This document shows, in pieces, positions 54,752 to 64,000 of a stretch of 64,000 nucleotides of DNA. Positions within the stretch are counted from its first letter, which is position 1, and the number at the start of each line of letters is the position of its first letter. The translations under genes and the position numbers were made by a program. The stretch covers positions 1-64,000 of the forward strand of contig MU858219.1 in assembly GCA_033297075.1 (NCBI GenBank). The letters run 5' to 3'. The notes beneath the pieces are model-generated. The model worked only from the letters and a program-made list of their open reading frames with translations. It searched no databases and was not told where the DNA came from. This stretch comes from Rhypophila decipiens (lineage: Eukaryota > Ascomycota > Sordariomycetes > Sordariales > Naviculisporaceae).

Positions 54752-55589
54752 CGTGGAATCTGCGTGACCTGGGAAGAAGTGCGGGGAGGGCCTGGAGAGA
54801 CTTGAACATGATAGGGCAGGTCAACCGGAACAGCGATCCAAAGCAAGGCGAGCAACCTAAGCGGGTGTAAAGGAGAAGCCACTCTGCAATGAGATTATTT
54901 CGGTGATGACGATGGTCACCGGATCACTCCGTACTGACGGAGCATCGAAACGCGGTTCTCGGCCAGCGGGAACGGCGGTGAGTGCGAAGCCGATGTGGGA
55001 CAAGCTTGATGTGGGAACCCGGAGAGTGCAGTGGGATCTGTTCGGACCCACAAAGTTTACCCGCAGCGCCAAGTAGCGGGCAGCGCCCGATTCCAGGCTT
55101 GGCACCTCAGTCGGGGTAATTCTGGGCCCTTGGCTGCTTCACTACCAATTAAAAAGCAAGCATTGCCGCCGTGGCTACTCGTCACATTGGAAGCTAAACG
55201 GAAATATGTTATACCTCTCATAAAATGTGTTAAGCTACGACTGTAAACGCAGTAAGGTCGAGGGTCCGAGTGAGGTACATTCATATTCTTACATATCTTG
55301 CAGCTAACTATCCCCTTTACGTCTTTTAATTTGTCTTACGACGTAGAAAGTACTTGCTTTTAAGACGGTAGTACAGCTTAAATGTCACGACAATCAGTCC
55401 ACCCCGATAACTCTATAAACCTTTCAAAGTTCGATAGACAGGTTTTTTTTATCTAGTTATACGGTATACATGTGGGCCCTCTTACTCCTATATAAAGCGG
55501 TTAGCAATCGCGTTGCTTTTTACCTACAGCTCATCCGCCTTTTCACCTTCTTTTCTAATATTATCTGTCTTTTAGACAAACACTTTCAG
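54752..55589. other. divergent promoter region
   Basis: Between the NLR gene (minus) and the deaminase (plus). A TATATAAAG box at about 55489 lies 100 bp upstream of the deaminase ATG. No further gene supported. Confidence 0.45.
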
Positions 55590-56135
55590 ATGGCAGCCTC
55601 TCATCCAAACATTGCCCCAGGCGATCATAAGGCCTATATGCTGTACGCAGTTGAACAGGCCCGCCTCTCCCCGCCCTCGCCGTCCAAGTTTTGTGTTGGC
55701 GCTGTCCTCGTGGACGCGGATAAGAACGTTGTGCTCTCGACCGGCTACTCCGAAGAGCTGCCCCGAGATCGCCCGGGCGATCCAGGCTCAACGCACGCCG
55801 AGCACTGCTGCTTCATCAAGGTTGGCGACGCCCATGGGATCAGCGATTTCGACATCGCCAAGGTTCTACCGTCCAACACTGTACTATATACGACTATGGA
55901 GCCTTGCAACGAGCGCCTGAGTGGGAGCAGAACCTGTACTGAAAGAATACTTGGGTTGGGAAATGCCATCAAGACTGTTTATATTGGCATTCGGGAGCCC
56001 GACACATTCATCAAACATAATGAAGGAATCACAAGGCTTGAGAAAGCGGGGATCAAGGTTGTGCTGCTCGAGGATGACGAGGAGGTGCGGGGCAAAATCA
56101 TGGACGTGACCTTTGCTGGACATGAGGGGCATTGA
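55590..56135 (+). CDS. CMP/dCMP- or DRAP-type deaminase-like protein
   Basis: Single exon, 181 aa from ATG 55590; an upstream in-frame ATG at 55470 would add a hydrophobic lead that looks like 5' leader. The zinc site of the cytidine-deaminase fold is complete: H69-A-E71 in STHAEHC, and C106 and C116 in EPCNERLSGSRTC, with the long PC-to-C spacing typical of the DRAP (diaminohydroxyphosphoribosylaminopyrimidine) deaminases such as the Rib2 C-terminal domain rather than tRNA adenosine deaminases. KTVYIGIREPDTFI and the C-terminal AGIKVVLLEDD fit the same group. It deaminates a pyrimidine-type base in that family, in cytosol. Substrate here is unproven; a stand-alone form suggests a duplicated, possibly repurposed copy. 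Confidence 0.8.
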   Translation: MAASHPNIAPGDHKAYMLYAVEQARLSPPSPSKFCVGAVLVDADKNVVLSTGYSEELPRDRPGDPGSTHAEHCCFIKVGDAHGISDFDIAKVLPSNTVLYTTMEPCNERLSGSRTCTERILGLGNAIKTVYIGIREPDTFIKHNEGITRLEKAGIKVVLLEDDEEVRGKIMDVTFAGHEGH

Positions 56136-56150
56136 TTGATCGGTCAAGAT

Positions 56151-56510
56151 AGGCGTGTTTTCAGGCCATATAACACGTCGAAGGAAAGATTTTAAGGGGC
56201 ATTTTCTAAATATATCACGCCTTCTAACATTCCTGATAGGCGTATTTTTGTTCCCTCTCACGCGTGTTAGGGAAGTATGTGGGGAGCTTTTCCAGAACAA
56301 TTAACGCGTTTTCAGTGTCTTTAATAGGCGTGTGCTTATTCCCCTTCACGCATAAGAGAAAAGGGTCGATAGGCATTTTAAGGTCTCTCACAGGCGAGTA
56401 TTTATTTCCCTTTGAGGCATGTGAGGGAAGTTAATAAGGGGTCTTTGCCGGACATTTTACGTCTAATAAAGTTCTCCCGTACGCCTATTTTTGGTCATTC
56501 AAAGGCGTTC
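56151..56510. repeat. degenerate spaced repeat with AGGCGT motifs
   Basis: AGGCGT occurs at 56151, 56238, 56326 and 56503, with AGGCGA at 56392 and a reverse copy ACGCCT near 56480. The first three are 87-88 bp apart, and each is followed by similar text (TTTTTATTCCC..., CACGC, GTGAGGGAAG). The units are too diverged to be recent. It begins right after the deaminase stop codon. Confidence 0.6.
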
Positions 56511-56823
56511 CTGTCTGTATCGCAGGTCCTTGACGAGAAACACAGGCCTTCCACCAGTTTACTACCGCCCCTACGGTAGAATTATACCCTGAAACGCTTT
56601 AAAGCATCATCCCCCTATCAAGATTTGCACGTTGATGTTAACGATATTACGAGAGTATCTTATCGTCCAATGGTGCAGGATAGGATGTGAAGACCCCGCT
56701 CTGGTGTACTACCTTGGGCGGGGGACTACATTACATTTTCGCGCCCCCTCTTTCTCGCACCACGATAAGTAATCTCAACCTGAACTTGCTCTTTGACGAC
56801 AGACCCACGCACTCCACGAAGCG
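56511..56823. other. intergenic
   Basis: Presumed promoter of the fructosamine-kinase-like gene. Nothing else seen. Confidence 0.4.
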
Positions 56824-58291
56824 ATGAACTACAGCGGCGCCCCAGGGCTCGAGATTGGTGGAGGTAGTATTCTGGATCCCGCTGTAATGGCAAGTACGTC
56901 GATCGCCAAATCGCTTGACCACTCCCAAATTGACCTGGCTCCCCTCGGGCCTCAATAGACCTTCCTGCTGGGAGCAAAGTCTTGTCCACCGAAGGCCACG
57001 GCGTTAGCTTCTGGGCCAACACGGGTCGCATCGACGTTGAGATACCACTACCGGATCGTGCCGGCGAATTCGAAGACAAATGCTTCTTCATCAAGGTCCT
57101 CTCCGGCGAGACGGGCAAAAATATGGTGAAAGCCGAGTACGAATCCATGAAGGCCATCCATTCCGTTTCTCCAGACTTCGCGCCCAACCCGATCGCTTAC
57201 GGCGAGTACGAGATCCTGCCCGGCACTTTCTTCTTCCTATGCGAATTTCGAGACCTGCTCGATGAGCTTCCCGAGCCGGACGAGTTCACGGGGAGACTCG
57301 CCGCGCTCCATCAAAACAGCAAGTCGCCCACCGGGAATTTCGGCTTCCATACGCCCACATACCCCGGCAACCTTCCCCAATTTGTCGAGTGGGAAGACAG
57401 CTGGGAAGTTTTCTTCGCCAAGAGCCTCAGGCAGGCCTTGGATTTCGAGATCAAAGCTAAAGGGCGCGACGACGAGATGGAGGCGCTGCTCCCCGCTATC
57501 TTCGACCGTGTCATCCCAAGACTGCTCAGGCCACTGGAGACAGACGGTCGGTCCGTCAAGCCCTCGCTCGTTCACGGCGACCTCTGGTATGCCAACTCTG
57601 GCATTGACGCCGAGAGCGGAGGTAGCCTGATCTTTGATGCTTGTTGCTTCTATGCTCATAATGAATGTGGGTTTTCATCCGATCCCGAAGCCCGGATCAT
57701 TCATTTTCCTACCCACCCCACCTCATCCTCATCCTCAGCCAGCTCCAATTCAACCCTAACCCTGGGTACGGGAAAAGAGAGCAGTTGGGACAGATGCGAG
57801 TAGAATTGCCCTTTGAAGGGACATTTTGGCTGATATAGACCTGAAACAGATGAGTTCGGCCAATGGAAACCGGCTTGCAACAGATTCGATGACAAGTATC
57901 TTGAGGCCTATCACCAGCGAGTCAACCGCTCGGCACCCGAGGAGGACTATGATGGCCGGCTGGATCTTTACAAACTGTGAGTTGCCACGTCATAAACCTC
58001 GCATGGTTTCGAACAATCCAAGAGTCTCTCGCCGGCAGTAATGTTGAAGTTAATATTTGGCGGTGACATTACTAATCATCGTCCAAGACGATTCAACGTT
58101 CACGTCTCGGCGTTATTCTTTGACAATCAGACTTTGAGAAAACAGTAAGTGGTCCCAGTTATAGTCACGTGCTTGAGATCGAGCAAGACACTGACCTACG
58201 CTTCGGTTATAGAGTTCTCGGTGACATACGAGATCTTGTTATTCGATATGGTGGTGGGGGGGAGCGTGAGGAACTGGGTCAGACGCAGTGA
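56824..58291 (+). CDS. fructosamine/ketosamine-3-kinase-like protein
   Basis: Five exons: 56824-56893, 56959-57666, 57850-57976, 58088-58144, 58213-58291, all in frame, 346 aa. The fold is the FN3K branch of aminoglycoside phosphotransferase-like kinases: HGVSFWANTGRIDV near the start, FFIKVLSGETG (ATP-site Lys), the catalytic loop PSLVHGDLWYANSG (HGD-x4-N) and IFDACCFYAHNE (metal-binding Asp), then EFGQWKPACNRF and DKYLEAYHQR at the C-terminus. FN3K phosphorylates the sugar of protein-bound fructosamines or ribulosamines, releasing the amine. The second intron (183 bp) is longer than the others. No signal peptide, so intracellular. Neighbour of the deaminase, with no evident functional link. 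Confidence 0.88.
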
Positions 58292-58561
58292 TATATCTTT
58301 TAATAAATATATGGTACGGTGTTGTCTTCTTTTGAGGATGAGGTCAGGTCAAGTAGGAAAGGTTTAATATACGATGCTTTTACTTGGAGTGTTGAAGACA
58401 TGGTGATCTGCAGAATACTGACTAGCAAGTAGGAATCATTATTAATCATTAGGAACTATTGAAAGAGGCTGAAAATAACGCAAAAGCATTCTGTGATCAT
58501 CTTGGAAATTCCCCGTTCATCATGATTTCCTCCACTTCCGTTTATGTCGTTCCCTTACCAG

Positions 58562-61500
58562 CTAATCCGAGTCACTGTTATCAGCCTTCTTCTTCGCCTT
58601 CTTGTCCTTCGCCTTCTTCTCTGAACCAGCTTCCTCAGCGGCGGTGTTCTTGCTCTTCTTGCTGATGCTGCTGGTAGTCTTGGTTTCTTTTGCTGAGCCC
58701 TTTCCCTTCTTGGACGACTTGGCCTTGCTAGTCTTTTTCTTGCTTTTCTTGGGAGCATCGGATTCGTCGGAACTGTTTGGGTCCTTCTTTTCTGCGTCAG
58801 ACTTGCCCTCGTCGCTGCTTTCGCTGCTGTCACTGTCACTGCTGCTGCTGCTGCTGCTGTTGCTGCTCTCCTCCTCCTCTGCCGAAGGTGGGTCTACCGC
58901 TCGAATAGACTCCCTCCTGGCAATGCCTTCCTCATCCTTGCCGTGAGTTTTGAGAAGGTACTTGTTGAATTGCTCGGTCGCTTCAGCAATGGCCTTGAAG
59001 TGCTTCTTCGTGACCGGGAGGCTGGCGAAGGGTTTGTTCTTTTTCTTGGCCGCCTCGTTGGCGTCGAATTCGGTGAGGGCCAGGACGGTCTGAAAGGCGT
59101 TCCGTATCTGCCGCCCGTTCCACTTTAGCTTCTTACGGCTTGCGGTCGCCCAGTCCATGATATCCTCCTTTTGATCCTTGTAGTCAAATGGCAGCAGGCC
59201 TTGTTCGGTCCTCTCGGCGTTGATTTCCTTGATGCGGTTGAAATTGTTTCTGAAAATGTTTTTGGTTTGCTTCAGGGTCAGCCGGGGGTAGTACAGCGTC
59301 AGGTGCAGGCGGGATCGAAAAGCGTCGTCGATGGCTCCCACACGATTCGTTGTGAGGAACAAGATCCCAGAGTAGTACTCGAGGATACGCAAGAAGACTT
59401 TTTGGTGTGCAGGGCCAATGGTTAGTCAAAGTCGTGGCTCCTTATATGGTGAGATTAGAGTCCAACTTGAACATACCTGAAACTAGACCATTTCTTTGAA
59501 TGTCTTGTTTCTATCATTGTTGTTTGTTAACACGGCCTCTCTCTTGATATTTTCCAAGCACCCAGATGATTCCAAGGGATAGGGCAACGTACGTCTCGTT
59601 TAGCCAGGAACACATCAGCTTCGTCGAGAAGGAGGACACAGCCCCACCTGTGGGCCAGGTTGAAATGACCGGTCATGTTCTCTTCAACCTCTCCTGGATT
59701 ATATCCAATGTCTCCTGTTCATGATGGAAATGCCCTGTTCAGCGATTCATTCGTAGAGAGTGAAACCTGACATGGTAATGCCGAGGGCGGGTGGGTTCAG
59801 TTTACTTACCACAAGTGATAGGATATAGCGGTTTTTTTGTGTGAGCCGCCACGCATTCTGGGCAACGGTACCCACGTTAGCATATGCCTTCTCACTGGCA
59901 AAAGCAGGGGTGAGTATCGGAGACGTTTCGGGCTGGTTGGGGAATATGTCTTACCTGCTGTCGAAGTCTTGCCTACACCCGGCACTCCGTGGAGAAGAAT
60001 GATACAACCAGCGCCTGCACGTTGTCGAGTTAGTAATGTCACTAGTAGTCCCAATGGTTCAAAGAGTAGAAAGGGACGCGATTTACCTTTCCCCCTGACA
60101 AGGTCCATGGCCAGCCCGCTGGAGCTGAGTGATTGGGTGTAGGTCTCGACCATAGCTTGAACCACTCTTTGGTGACCACGAGGGAGAACAAGCTTGTCCC
60201 ATTCGTTGTTCTGTTTCACTGGACTGAGCTTGTCCAGTCGGAGAGGTACTATTGCGTACCAGAAATGATTAGCGACTCGGACCCGATTCTCCCATGTTCA
60301 CGCATGGTTATTGTATAGTAATGAGGTCTTGCTTACCCCATCTACGAACCCTAAGGGCGAAACCTGGCACTACCCCAGGCAGAAGCTTTACCAAGTCACG
60401 GTTCACTAAGGTCTCGTGGAAACGATTGACGTCCTTGCTGTCTCTCTGCTTCTCACCCTCGTACTCTTCCAGGATGAGTCTGAGCTCTGTATCAACCTTG
60501 TTTCTTAGACTCTTCTGGTAGTTGTGATACTGATCCTTGCTGCAGTCGTTGGAGTAGCACCATCTGTGGGGGCAACTCGACGGCCCAAAAAGCTCTCTAC
60601 TCTCAAGCCCTCGGTCGAAGATCCAAAGGTTGGACACGGAAGCGAAGGTGGGGACTTTGAGGTCAACATCATACTTGCCGGGACCGCCTTGGAACGCCTG
60701 AGTAAGGTCTATCACCACGGGGCTGTTGATCTGTCACCCGTATTTCGTTAGTCTTCTAGTCAAGATCGCATGAAGTTGGCTCTGGCAAGGAGATGAGTCT
60801 CGGCACCAGAGCTCCGGACGGCACCTACCTCCTCCCGGTTCGAACCGACAGTCAAACCCTCATACTGTAAGTGAGAAATTTTCGTAGCGTGAAGAAAGCT
60901 TTTCCCGCGTTCCTCCAGGTTATGATCTAATGCGTAATTGATGGGGTAGGCCTGAAGGTTGCGAATCTCCATTTCCCTCTCGTACGGCTTAAAGACAAAA
61001 ACGTCGGGCACCATGCCGTATTTAACTCCGTCAAAGTCCAGGTAGAAACAGTAGACCTGGAACTCACTATAACTTTCGCGAACCCTGTGAGGTTTGTTGA
61101 ACATAGCATGGATGGGCTGATTGGAAGCTGCGACACCTTCCTTGTATCCTTGGACATCGTCCACATTCATGCCTGAAGTAGCTAACACCATTTTGAGGTT
61201 CGACATTATCTGTCCATTTCTCGAAAACATTGGAGCCATCGTCTTGGGAAAAGGGAGGCCGCCAGTGGTGGCAACCACGCGATAGGCCTGTGGGGTGTAG
61301 CGTTTAACAGGCTTGTAGTCCTCCATACTAATATCATGACAATAAGATTCTGACCCATCCCTAACAGGGCAGTAGATCATGTCATTGGAATCAAACAGCA
61401 TCCAAAGGTTTTCAAACGCCACGGCCGACGCTTTGCCTTCTCGAAGGAGCTCATATTGCTGGATTTGCCTTCCGAGGTACTTGTCGACAAACCCGACAAA

Positions 61501-62768
61501 TGCTCGGAAATGGGCGAGGGCGATAGGGCGTTCAAATGGCTCGCGTTCATCCTCCTGGATGTGTGTATCACTTTGATCGGGTGGCGGAAAAGGAAGCGCC
61601 GCACTCCCGTCGTCTGGCAAGGATCTCACCTGCTCTGGGAGACTCGAAGCCGACGAGGGATCACGGTGCTCCTCGATCTCAGTCGTCACACCTCTGAGAA
61701 CACAAACACGGTAGGGAATGAGTTAGCCAGTCGAGTCTGCACTTTGGAGCAAGGGGGCCTAGAAAATTGAGGCAGGTTCACTAACCCAAATCTTTCTTCA
61801 AGTTGCTTCAATTGTCCTCGGATGCTGTTCATGTTCCGTAAGACATGTCTGAATGGTTTCCCAAATCGAATGAGGTCTCGAGAATCAGTGGTTGGTGAGT
61901 CTAGATGTTTACCAAAGAAGGCGGTAATAGCTTCGGAAGTCAGGCCGAAGGTCACGATGTCGATATCATCGGGATTCGGGTCTTGTGCGTCAGCATATTT
62001 GTTCGGGGGTCTGCCGTCGTGGGTTTTCTTGGAATACAGAACTCGAATGAGCTGCTGGTCGTCGGTGCCACAGATAAAAGTTCCCTCCTGAGTCTCGGCG
62101 CCGGTGTGCGCTAAGTACGACCCATCCTCAGTGAGGACCGCGGCCGAGTTAAAGAATCGGGTTTCGATGACAATATCCGGATCACTTATGGGCTTGGCCG
62201 CCGATAGTAGTGCTTTGTTGTTCCCATCCAACTCCCCATCTTCTTCCATTCCGAGATTGCTTTCCATTTGAGTCATTCGATCCTCCAAGGCTCTCATGTA
62301 GTCCACAAGGCCTTCCACCACTTTGATGCCGTATGAACTTTTGGACCTCTTCTTTTTCTCCGCTCGCTTTCTAAGTCTGTTTTCATAGGCGCCGAGAAGG
62401 ACGTTGGATGAAAAATCAGAAGCCAGTTGGACAACCCAGTCGTCATCGGAATCATGATCGGATTCGCTGTCCGTGCGCTCGGAACCAGAGTCGTCTTGAT
62501 CGATCGCCTCACCCTTGGCTTCCTCATCCTTCTGAGCTGAAAGTGATTCACTGGACTTTTTTCTTACTTCCGGCTCAACCGGTGTGATTTTGTTCTCTTC
62601 GAGTGGACCAGCACCGTCATCAGTCGACGAGATGGTGGTCGGAAGAGTGGCCTGGGGGTCCGCCCCCACGCTGAACGAGAGATTGCCGGTACCATCCTCC
62701 GCGACCTGCGTAGCCGGAGCTGAACCATCTAGGCCTGAGATTCCCATCGTCACGGTGGTGACGGGCAT
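58562..62768 (-). CDS. AAA+ ATPase with DUF7025-type domain and Ser/Lys-rich tail
   Basis: Nine exons: 62768-61786, 61693-60829, 60730-60337, 60248-60087, 60014-59955, 59857-59810, 59714-59593, 59510-59477 (34-nt microexon), 59397-58562, all in frame, 1,167 aa. Residues 1-330 are acidic and coiled (EDRMTQMESNLG). About 330-640 resembles DUF7025, the domain that precedes AAA in many fungal ATPases (LRREGKASAVAFENLW-like EGKASAVAFENLWMLF, FFVYCF-like VYCFYLDFDG). The AAA core has Walker A HGVPGVGKTSTA (about 808), Walker B VLLLDEADVFL (about 865), LFLTTNRVG and the arginine finger AFRSRLHL. The last 105 residues are a Ser-Asp then Lys-rich disordered tail. Likely an oligomeric remodelling ATPase of unknown client. 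Upstream 5' exon possible; first ATG in frame is 62768. Confidence 0.85.
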
Positions 62769-62884
62769 GCTAGCCAAGCAAAGGTAACTCTGAAAGGAGT
62801 TAGTGACCAGCCGTTAAACATTCACAGCGATCATTCTGGGCTCGGAGGGGAAACTCACCTTCTTAGTCTTGTTCAAGAAAGGTT

Positions 62885-63286
62885 TTAGGTGTTATTCGTG
62901 AAACCCATGTTATCAATATCAAGGTAATCTAGGTAAGTGTATCGTGGGTAAAGATTACAGATGGGGGTCTGAAAAAGTGAGACGTCTAAATGGTAGGTTC
63001 TCTCACGGACCTGAAAAGTCGTGGACATAGACCGAGTACCAGTCTTTCGTAATACTAGATGATCAGGATCGACAGAGACTGTTAGGAGTCCCGTGTCTGA
63101 ATTCCGACTGACAAAGTTTACACCATATTGCAGAGCCTCACGACCCAAATTCGGAGACCGAGAATGGGTGGTGTGGGTCTCGAATGAAGGTAGGCGCCAA
63201 TAGCGATCAGCTCTCGTAGCCTGGGGTAGCACAGCATCAAGTTGCACGACCTCATCGCCCCCAGTCCAATCATAGAAAGGTCTCAT
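62885..63286 (-). CDS. hypothetical short open frame
   Basis: 133 aa from ATG 63286, single exon, just upstream of the AAA+ gene on the same strand. Reads as plausible protein (WTGGDEVVQLDAVLPQATRA, YTYLDYLDI) but no family is recognised. It could be part of a longer gene running leftwards or a remnant. Confidence 0.3.
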   Translation of the reverse strand: MRPFYDWTGGDEVVQLDAVLPQATRADRYWRLPSFETHTTHSRSPNLGREALQYGVNFVSRNSDTGLLTVSVDPDHLVLRKTGTRSMSTTFQVRERTYHLDVSLFQTPICNLYPRYTYLDYLDIDNMGFTNNT

Positions 63287-64000
63287 GTCGGGCGTAGCCG
63301 CCTTTGGATTATCGATTGTTAGTAATTCTTGGGGGCCGAAGCCACAGCGGTGATTTCATTTGCTCAGACAATCAGAATTGCTTCCTGGACCTGCCAATAC
63401 ATGAGCATTGGACACCTGAGGTTGTTCACGAACCAAAGGCGTCAGGTTTATTGAAGTTCCGCAGTGCATGCACGAATGCAGGCCTGCATAGCACCTTCTG
63501 TGTGTCCATCTGTTTCCCCTTCCCGGCGATGACAGCGATGAGATGTTGATCTCATTCAGTTACCTGCATACAACTAACGTTTCACAGAAAAGGGTGGTGT
63601 GAAGCCGACTTCATTTCGCATTAACTGGGTGGACTTTTCTCGGCAGAGGTGGTCTGTCAAACATTGTGCGGGGTTTCCGGTCAAGACCCGCTCCTGACAT
63701 GGCGGACTGGTGCTTTCAATGCCAGTACATAGCCGAGAATCGATTTTGTGCTATTATTAGCGGGGGTGTAGGATGAAAATTCCCTTTGGAGGCCTGCGGC
63801 TCCTAGAGCCTTGTATTACACACCATCTTTAGACGGACTGCGAGGTGCGATGGTGTTTTGGGGGTTATCGTTGACCCCATAATCCTGTTCAATTATGAAC
63901 GCCAGATTGAGCGATGACTTTGTGATTGTTCTGACATTCCAAAGGACACCAAAGAATAAGGAGCTCTCTTTGGTAGATAGGTCTAGCAGCAAAACCATCA
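63287..64000. other. right edge, no supported gene
   Basis: Only short, overlapping open frames. A gene may start beyond the window. Confidence 0.35.

Noticed and set aside
55470..55589. Upstream ATG at 55470 as the deaminase start
   Set aside because: It would add 40 mostly hydrophobic residues with no counterpart in the family and overlaps the region just after a TATA box, so ATG 55590 is preferred.
58555..58946. Poly-Leu and Arg-rich frames at the 3' end of the AAA+ gene
   Set aside because: They are other-frame readings of the Ser/Asp/Lys-rich tail of the AAA+ protein.
1..64000. CRISPR array, rRNA, bacterial operon or viral genome
   Set aside because: No repeat-spacer array, rRNA stretch or viral gene set was seen. 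Introns, gene families and composition fit a fungal chromosome.

Overview
The window reads as nuclear DNA of a filamentous ascomycete (Pezizomycotina, most likely a Sordariomycete; the species cannot be told from the sequence). Most genes are cut by one or more short introns, usually 49-100 bp, with GTAAGT/GTATGT/GTGAGT donors, CTAAC-like branch sites and CAG/TAG acceptors. The gene content is typical of that group: F-box proteins, fungal rhodopsin-domain membrane proteins, a cytochrome P450, a NACHT-WD40 protein, an ankyrin protein and small secreted cysteine-rich proteins. All exon boundaries were read by eye from splice signals and frame continuity; no transcript or database evidence was available.

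Layout. 0-5 kb: a broken pogo/Fot1-type transposase, a foldback repeat, a multiply frameshifted adenylate-forming enzyme relic and an alpha/beta hydrolase of the epoxide hydrolase type. 5-14 kb: an F-box protein, Helitron and zinc-finger remnants, and a large FG-GAP/VCBS repeat protein that seems to have lost its N-terminal part. 14-17 kb: a small hypothetical gene and a cysteine/histidine tandem-repeat gene broken by two in-frame TGA codons. 17.8-21.5 kb: four tandem copies of a small secreted cysteine-rich protein family at different stages of decay, followed by a 171-bp solo LTR and a perfect 58-bp palindrome. 22.6-35 kb: a 3'-5' exonuclease-domain protein, a rhodopsin-domain protein with a minisatellite in its second intron, an amino-acid permease lacking its first helices, a secreted SnoaL/NTF2-like protein and a P450 with a decayed duplicate fragment upstream. 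36-46.7 kb: a helical-bundle/ankyrin protein, a pepsin-fold membrane protein without catalytic aspartates, a hypothetical, a second F-box protein, a Rieske protein and a second rhodopsin-domain protein. 46.7-49.9 kb is gene-poor. 49.9-63.3 kb: an alpha/beta hydrolase-NACHT-WD40 protein of NLR (STAND) type, a DRAP-deaminase-like protein, a fructosamine-3-kinase-like protein and a nine-exon AAA+ ATPase of the DUF7025 type.

No single pathway links these genes. The region looks like accessory fungal DNA: candidate effector and self/non-self recognition genes lie among transposon remains and pseudogenes. The points most worth following are the small secreted protein cluster, the TGA-interrupted Cys/His repeat gene, the hydrolase-NACHT-WD40 receptor, the ankyrin protein with its expanded hairpin repeats, and the pseudo-aspartic protease.
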